Assembly: GCF_014250515.1 (NCBI RefSeq)
Contig: NZ_CP060202.1
Coordinates: forward strand, 245,001 to 309,000
Length of the DNA: 64,000 nt
Source: Hymenobacter sediminicola
GTDB lineage: Bacteria > Bacteroidota > Bacteroidia > Cytophagales > Hymenobacteraceae
Direction of reading: 5' to 3'
Position 1 is the first letter of the stretch. Each line of letters starts with the position of its first letter. Of this stretch, positions 58,833-64,000 are shown in pieces. A model generated the notes under the pieces. The model did not search any database. It was not told the DNA's origin and saw only the letters and a program-made list of their open reading frames with translations. A program made the translations under genes and the position numbers.

Positions 58833-61601
58833 ATGATAACAAACCTCTACTCTTCCGCTTCCTGGACATCCGGCAGACTGCGGACACGGCTGACAGCGCT
58901 GGCCGCTGCGCTGCTATTGGCTCCGGCTGCGTGGGCCCAGGCCCCGGCCAATGACAACTGTACGGGAGCCATAGCCCTGACTCCCGGCGCAACCTGCACG
59001 GTAGTGACCGGCACCAACGAAAATGCCACGGCCAGTACGGCTCCTGTTCCCTCGTGCGGTGGCACTACCACCACGGGCAGCAACGACGTGTGGTACAGCG
59101 TAATAGTGCCGGCCGGCGGCGCCGTAACCGTAACTACCAGCTCTATCACTGGCAGCCCCTTCGTCGATTCGGTAATAGAGCTGTACTCTGGTACCTGCGC
59201 CAGCCCTACCTACTTGACTTGCAACGATGATGCTACCGGCCTGTTTTCCAGTGCTACAGCTACCGGCCTCACGGCTGGCAGCACCGTGTATGCCCGGGTA
59301 ATGAGCTACGGCACTTCCCCTACAGGGCAGTTTGGTGTTTGCGCTACTATTCCGGCCGCCGTTCCGGCCAACGACAACCCAACGGGCGCCGTTGCCCTAA
59401 CGGTTGCAGCTACCTGTACTCCGGTGAATGGCACGAACACCGCTGCTACCACCACTACAGCTAATGGCTACGCCAACCCTGGTGCTGCGCCTTACAGCTG
59501 CGGTATTGCCGTGACGCCTAAAGATGTTTGGTACCGCTTCACGACGGCGGCCAGCGGAGCCGGCAGCACGTCGGTGAGCATCCAGGTAACGGGTAACCCG
59601 GCCGGGTATCTGCGGGCCTTCTCGGCTGCTAGCGCGGCCGGTCCGTTCACGGAAATTGGTTGTGCTTCAGGCGGTGCCAACAATGTGGTATCAACTCCCC
59701 TGAACCTGTCCGGTCTGACGCCCAGCACTACCTACTATGTGTCGGTAGCAGGGTACGGCTCCGCCGATACGCAGGGTGCCTTCACCATCTGCGCCAGCAG
59801 CACAATAGCAGCCGTTTGCGCCGCTCCTACAGCCATATCCATAGGCAGCATCACGACCACCTCGGCTAGCTTGGTTTTCACGCCCGGTAGCGGCAACACC
59901 AGCTACACCGTAACCTACTACCCTACGGCCACTCCAACCGCCGTTACTACCGTAACTCCTACGCCTACTGCATCGCCGGTAGCTATTACCGGGCTCACGG
60001 CCGGCACTGCTTACACAGTTACGTTGCAGGCTATCTGCGCAGGTGGCGGTACTACAGGCCTGATTACGCGTACGTTCACGAGCAGCGCACTGCCTCCTGC
60101 CAACAATGAGTGCGCCACTGCCGTAACCCTGACGCCCAGCGCGGCGGGCGGTGCCTGCACAGCCACAAACGGTACGGTAGCCGGCGCTACGCAAAGCAAT
60201 GCTCCTATTCTCTGCAACGGCTTCACGGCCACTGCTGCCCAGGATGTGTGGTATAGCTTCGTGGCCACTGCTACGTCGCATACCGTTACGGTTACCGGCA
60301 ACTTCGATGGCGTTCTGGAAGTGCTGAGCGGTGCCTGCGGTGCCCTCACCAACGTAGGGTGCGCCGATGCTACCGGCACCAGCGAAACCCTGAATTTGAC
60401 GGCGTTGACTGTAGGTACTACCTACCGCATGCGCTACTACCCTTACACGTCTAACCCTGCCAACGGTGCTTTCACCATCTGCGTGACAACTCCGGTTCCG
60501 CTGCCAGCCAACGACGCCGCCGTGCAAACTGTTTATACGGTAGGAAAAGCGCCTGTTTCGGCTCCGCAGGTAGTACAAGCGGTAGTCCGCAATACCGGCT
60601 CGGCCGCGCTGCCTGCTTTCCCGCTCAACCTGAGCGTGGCTGGTGCCAACACCTTCACCGATGCCAAGATTGTGCCGGCACTGGCAGTAGGCGCTTCTAC
60701 TACCATCACATTTGCCGCCTACACGCCTACTGCCATCGGCACCAATACGGTAACCGTAACGGCTCCGGCTGACGGACTGGCCTCCAACAACACCTTGGTG
60801 TACACGCAGGCGGTAACGGCAAACAACCTCTCGTACATCGACGACAGCCAACCCCTGAATGCAACCGGCATCGGCGTTTCTGGCACCACGCCGAATGGCA
60901 TTTTGGCTTCTCGGTTCACCATCAACACCGCTGCCGTTATTGGCGAAGTACGTGTGAACCTAGCCCCGGTGACTACTACCACCTCCACGTACCAGGTCGT
61001 AGTGCTGAATGCGGCTGGCACGGGAGGGCAGCCCGGAACAATTCTGTTCACGTCGCCTACGCAAACCCGCACGGCCGCCGGCGGTGTAACCACCGTTCCT
61101 GTAACGGGCAACATCTCGGTAAACGGGACTTTCTACGTTGGGGTGAAAGAAATTTCCGGCAACGTGCAGCTCGCTTATCAGGTTGAGTCACCGTTGCGCC
61201 CAGGCACACACTACTTCCAGGGCGGAGGCACTACCACGTGGACGGACGTAAGCACAGTGAACATCGGCACTCCGCCTGCTCCGGCCGCTACCCGTTTGGC
61301 TATCGAAGTAGGTTTCAGCTCCCGTACGCTGTCTACTAACAGCGCGGCGCTATCGAAAGCCATTTCGATGTTCCCGAACCCGAGCAACGGCCACGTAACG
61401 CTGGATATTCAGGGGGCACAGGCAAAAGGCTCGATGCAGGTAGAAATCATCAACATGCTCGGCCAGGTTGTGCATACTTCTGCTGTAAGAGACAATGCGC
61501 AGAATAAGCTGGACCTTTCAAGCCTGTCGAACGGCATGTACACGGTTCGGATAAAGTCTGGCTCGGAGTACACTATTCGTCAGCTGGCCCTGACGAAATA
61601 A
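58833..61601 (+). CDS. secreted multidomain protein with T9SS sorting domain
   Basis: The product has 922 residues from the ATG at 58833. A GTG at 58764 would add 23 residues ahead of an already complete signal peptide (basic RLRTRL, then hydrophobic, cleaved after AAWAQ at about 36). Three pre-peptidase-type beta domains begin with ANDNC/ANDNP/ANNEC near 38, 178 and 421. A fibronectin-III domain lies between the second and third (about 328-418). A CARDB-like domain is near 558-655, a further beta domain about 665-830, and a type A sorting domain at the end (ISMFPNPSNGHVTLDI to QLALTK, about 843-922). It is a T9SS cargo with no catalytic domain visible, so an adhesin or matrix role is likely. 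A strong terminator follows. Confidence 0.88.
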   Translation: MITNLYSSASWTSGRLRTRLTALAAALLLAPAAWAQAPANDNCTGAIALTPGATCTVVTGTNENATASTAPVPSCGGTTTTGSNDVWYSVIVPAGGAVTVTTSSITGSPFVDSVIELYSGTCASPTYLTCNDDATGLFSSATATGLTAGSTVYARVMSYGTSPTGQFGVCATIPAAVPANDNPTGAVALTVAATCTPVNGTNTAATTTTANGYANPGAAPYSCGIAVTPKDVWYRFTTAASGAGSTSVSIQVTGNPAGYLRAFSAASAAGPFTEIGCASGGANNVVSTPLNLSGLTPSTTYYVSVAGYGSADTQGAFTICASSTIAAVCAAPTAISIGSITTTSASLVFTPGSGNTSYTVTYYPTATPTAVTTVTPTPTASPVAITGLTAGTAYTVTLQAICAGGGTTGLITRTFTSSALPPANNECATAVTLTPSAAGGACTATNGTVAGATQSNAPILCNGFTATAAQDVWYSFVATATSHTVTVTGNFDGVLEVLSGACGALTNVGCADATGTSETLNLTALTVGTTYRMRYYPYTSNPANGAFTICVTTPVPLPANDAAVQTVYTVGKAPVSAPQVVQAVVRNTGSAALPAFPLNLSVAGANTFTDAKIVPALAVGASTTITFAAYTPTAIGTNTVTVTAPADGLASNNTLVYTQAVTANNLSYIDDSQPLNATGIGVSGTTPNGILASRFTINTAAVIGEVRVNLAPVTTTTSTYQVVVLNAAGTGGQPGTILFTSPTQTRTAAGGVTTVPVTGNISVNGTFYVGVKEISGNVQLAYQVESPLRPGTHYFQGGGTTTWTDVSTVNIGTPPAPAATRLAIEVGFSSRTLSTNSAALSKAISMFPNPSNGHVTLDIQGAQAKGSMQVEIINMLGQVVHTSAVRDNAQNKLDLSSLSNGMYTVRIKSGSEYTIRQLALTK

Positions 61602-61626
61602 GCACTACGTAGCTCCGCTACAACAC

Positions 61627-61658
61627 AAAAAGCCCTGCCTCTTTAGGCAGGGCTTTTT
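61627..61658 (+). terminator. terminator after the 922-residue T9SS cargo gene
   Basis: Perfect 14-bp arms aaaaagccctgcct (61627-61640) and its complement (61645-61658) with loop cttt and a T-run, 25 bp after the stop codon. Confidence 0.9.
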
Positions 61659-61790
61659 TATGCTACTACCCCAAAAGTAGAGTGGTCATCTCAACCGGAT
61701 TTTCAATGGCAACAGGGTGTTGCTATGCTGCCAACGCGCAGGCTGGTATTGCCGTTAAGGAACGAATCTGATTTGTGTTCCCTTGCCCTG

Positions 61791-62531
61791 ATGCCCGATA
61801 GTAACCCACTTACCTTTGTTTGCCTGCATTATTGGGCCGGAGCCGGCCACGAGTTCCAGGCCATAGCCGACTTGCTGACGCCAGAATACCGGCTGGTATC
61901 ACCTAACCTGGGCGGTTTCGGAGGCGCACCTGGCCCGTTGGGAGGCTACTCCGTGGATGCATACGCTGATGAGGTAGCGGCTTTCATTCAGACTCAGGGA
62001 CTACACCGCTATGTGCTGGTCGGCCACAGCATGGGCGGCAAAATTGCGTTGGCCCTGGCGGCTCGTCAGCCGAAAGGGCTGCGCGGCCTAGTGTTGCTGA
62101 GCCCTTCGCCACCCTCGCCAGAGCCCATGACCGACGAAGACCGCAAAGCTAGCCAGCAGGCCTGGGGGCAGCGTATCCGGGCCGAGAAAACCCAGCAGAA
62201 AATTACGGCCCGTTCACTTCCTGAACCAGTGCAGCAGCGCATTGTGGAGGATAATCTGAGCAGTTCCAAAGCCGCCTGGGATGCCTGGCTGCTACACGGC
62301 AGCCGCGAAAACCTGGCCGCCCGTATGTGCGAGGTACGGGTGCCTTGCGCCATCGTGGCCGGCGACCAGGACGCAGTAATGTCGCCCTCGGTACACGGAT
62401 TGGAAACGCTGCCCCTGCTGCCCGAAGGCACACCCCTAGAAATAGTGCCCGGCGCGGGCCACTTGCTGCCCTACGAAGCTCCAGAAGAGGTAGCAGCGCT
62501 CCTACGGGCGTTTGCTGAGAAGATTCACTAA
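61791..62531 (+). CDS. alpha/beta hydrolase
   Basis: The product has 246 residues from the ATG at 61791, which lies directly before the first beta strand (LTFVCLHYWAGAGHEF). An ATG at 61725 would add 22 residues with no signal. The nucleophile elbow GHSMGG holds Ser80, the acid Asp lies in AGDQDAVM, and the His in VPGAGHLLPYEAPEEV. No signal peptide, so cytoplasmic. The fold is that of small esterases, C-C hydrolases and haloperoxidase-like enzymes; the substrate cannot be told. It stands alone, bounded by hairpins on both sides. Confidence 0.88.
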   Translation: MPDSNPLTFVCLHYWAGAGHEFQAIADLLTPEYRLVSPNLGGFGGAPGPLGGYSVDAYADEVAAFIQTQGLHRYVLVGHSMGGKIALALAARQPKGLRGLVLLSPSPPSPEPMTDEDRKASQQAWGQRIRAEKTQQKITARSLPEPVQQRIVEDNLSSSKAAWDAWLLHGSRENLAARMCEVRVPCAIVAGDQDAVMSPSVHGLETLPLLPEGTPLEIVPGAGHLLPYEAPEEVAALLRAFAEKIH

Positions 62532-62614
62532 TCTTTAGGTATCAGTATTGCAATACCGGTTCAGGTAGAGAGTGTGCCGCCTACTCACTAATTACGGCAT
62601 ACTCACTATGCAAC

Positions 62615-62675
62615 CAAAAAGAGGGTGAGGTTCCGACAGCGCTGTGCGTGTAGTCGGAACCTCACCCTCTTTTTG
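62615..62675. terminator. bidirectional hairpin between convergent genes
   Basis: Perfect 22-bp arms (62615-62636 and 62654-62675, beginning caaaaagagggtgagg) around a 17-nt loop. It lies 83 bp after the hydrolase stop and 19 bp from the 3' end of the convergent patatin-like gene, so it probably ends both. Confidence 0.88.
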
Positions 62676-62694
62676 ATTTTAATCGGCCGGTTGC

Positions 62695-64000
62695 TTAGTC
62701 CAGGGCCCTCTCACGGAACAGTACGTAGCCAATGTGGGCAAACACGCCGAACTGGTGGTCAGGGTCATCGTAGTGAATGAACTGCAGGGCAGCCGGCCCA
62801 ACGGGAGTTTGGTACACGAGGCCGGTCATGGCCGTTAGGTAAGGACGGCTGACGGTGGGGCCACGCCGGGGCAGCAATGGATTGTCATTTTCCCGTTCCC
62901 AGGGCCGAAACAAGGTGTGTACGTAGGCCTCAGTGCGCCATTCCAGAGAGCCCACAATGGCCTTGATGTACTTCAGCCCCACTGCAGCATAGGCTGTGCC
63001 GCGGTAGCGGTCCAGGAACTGCGTGCGCGAATCGGGTAGGGGCAAAAACGCCGGTGCTGACGTCAGGGACGAGCGGTAGGTGGCAAAGCTGCCCTGCGTG
63101 GTGGCTACCGCATCAATGGTGTAGCCCCAGGCATGCACCCGCCGGCCCACCGAATCGACCTTGTGAAAAGTGAAATACTGCTCGGTATACGCCCGGGCCT
63201 GCACCCATTTGTGGTCTTTGGTGCGGCCATTCAAGCCATTTGCTGTAGAGCCCGGTGAGTAGTCTTCCTCGGCCAATATACCTCGGAAGGAAAAATCAGC
63301 CCGGCGTCCGCTCACGGCGTATTGGCGGCGGTTCAGAGAGTTGCGCTGGAACTGCAGGGCGGCCGTGAGACCATCCAGCCGGTTCTGGTCCAGTTCGGCG
63401 CCAGAGCTTATTTCGTTGGTATTGGCAAACCGGTCGCGGCTCGTAAACACGCCCCCGCTCAAGATGTAGCGGCTACGGTAGTTGGGGCTATAACCAATCT
63501 GCAGGTAGGTTTTTAGGTCGCGCTGCTGCAGCTGCGTGTTCTGGGCCGTGCTACCCAGCAGGCCACCAGTGTCTTGGTAGTTGAAATTATTGAACGTGAC
63601 GGTGGGCTCGAAATAGAGCGGTGCCCGGCCCGGCACACTCACCCGAAACGACCCTTGGGCCCCGTTGTAGAAGCGCCCAATAGTTGCATTGGCCTTGATG
63701 GTATAGAGGTAGCGGTTGAGGTAGCGGTAGGCGCCGCCCAGGTAGAAATTGCTCATGGACCGCGACGACAGCAGCACGCCCAGATCAGTCGTTAGGTTAG
63801 AGTTCTGGCGGGCATCCAGGTTGAGTTCGTAGCCTTCCAGCTTGCTGTCGTAGCGCACCCGTGGGTACACGTTGTTGAAGAAGTCGTTGTTGACGAGGCG
63901 GTAGTAGCCCTCTTCCACATCACCTGGCGAGTAGGAAGAGCCAGTGCGCTGGAAGAAGCGCCGTACGAATTCCTGCTGTTGCTTCGGCACGCCCTGCACC
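62695..64000 (-). CDS. patatin-like phospholipase / outer-membrane protein, C-terminal part (cut by window edge)
   Basis: About 434 codons are present and the gene continues beyond the right edge, so its start is not visible; a GTG at the very edge is not a real start. The visible part begins with a POTRA-like segment (QQQEFVRRFFQRTGSSYSPGDVEEGYYRLV) and continues as a beta barrel rich in alternating aromatic strands, ending GVFAHIGYVLFRERALD. This arrangement is the C-terminal half of Bacteroidota proteins with an N-terminal patatin phospholipase domain followed by a BamA-like barrel (PlpD type). The patatin domain itself is outside the window, so that assignment is inference. Confidence 0.72.
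   Translation of the reverse strand, partial: VQGVPKQQQEFVRRFFQRTGSSYSPGDVEEGYYRLVNNDFFNNVYPRVRYDSKLEGYELNLDARQNSNLTTDLGVLLSSRSMSNFYLGGAYRYLNRYLYTIKANATIGRFYNGAQGSFRVSVPGRAPLYFEPTVTFNNFNYQDTGGLLGSTAQNTQLQQRDLKTYLQIGYSPNYRSRYILSGGVFTSRDRFANTNEISSGAELDQNRLDGLTAALQFQRNSLNRRQYAVSGRRADFSFRGILAEEDYSPGSTANGLNGRTKDHKWVQARAYTEQYFTFHKVDSVGRRVHAWGYTIDAVATTQGSFATYRSSLTSAPAFLPLPDSRTQFLDRYRGTAYAAVGLKYIKAIVGSLEWRTEAYVHTLFRPWERENDNPLLPRRGPTVSRPYLTAMTGLVYQTPVGPAALQFIHYDDPDHQFGVFAHIGYVLFRERALD

Overview
The window is G+C-rich DNA from a member of the Bacteroidota, most probably a Hymenobacter-like cytophagale. This rests on a SusC/SusD pair, three secreted proteins with type IX secretion (T9SS) C-terminal sorting domains, a lipid-anchored TamA-like protein (TamL type) next to TamB, near-absence of Shine-Dalgarno sequences, and short repeat families of the kind seen between genes in this group. 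No tRNA, CRISPR array, transposase or prophage gene was seen.

Layout. 1-2610: 3' part of a 23S rRNA gene, a 5S rRNA gene and a terminator. 2810-18443: a polysaccharide utilisation locus (PUL) on the minus strand, in transcription order SusC, SusD, GH2 beta-glucuronidase-like, an agarase-like clan GH-A enzyme, CE6-type acetyl esterase, GH10 xylanase, GH3 glycosidase, an SDR (probable fructuronate reductase) and mannonate dehydratase UxuA, with a divergent LacI-type regulator at 18444. Outer-membrane import, backbone and side-group cleavage and hexuronate breakdown are thus in one co-directional block, which fits acetylated, glucuronate-bearing xylan or a related glycan. 19521-27122: tamB-tamL envelope-assembly pair. 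27381-30119: MalQ with two starch-binding domains. 30451-44023: two very large T9SS cargo proteins flanking a thioredoxin-reductase-like flavoprotein. 44165-49095: an SDR with a histone-H1-like tail, then a gluconate-2-dehydrogenase-subunit-3-like protein, a GMC flavo-oxidoreductase and a GH1 enzyme (a probable glycoside-oxidation cassette). 49316-52224: an active/inactive pair of M16 metalloproteases. 52300-58594: catalase, a beta-propeller protein, a small acidic membrane protein, a histidine kinase/response regulator pair and OxyR. 58833-64000: a third T9SS cargo protein, an alpha/beta hydrolase, and the C-terminal part of a patatin-like outer-membrane protein cut by the window edge.

Genes are separated by strong, often perfectly palindromic hairpins, several shared by convergent genes. 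The least ordinary items are a 32-bp-arm inverted repeat that supplies the start codon and signal-peptide n-region of the agarase-like gene, the H1-tailed SDR, the apparently cytoplasmic GMC/small-subunit/GH1 cassette, and a tamB gene with no ATG start.
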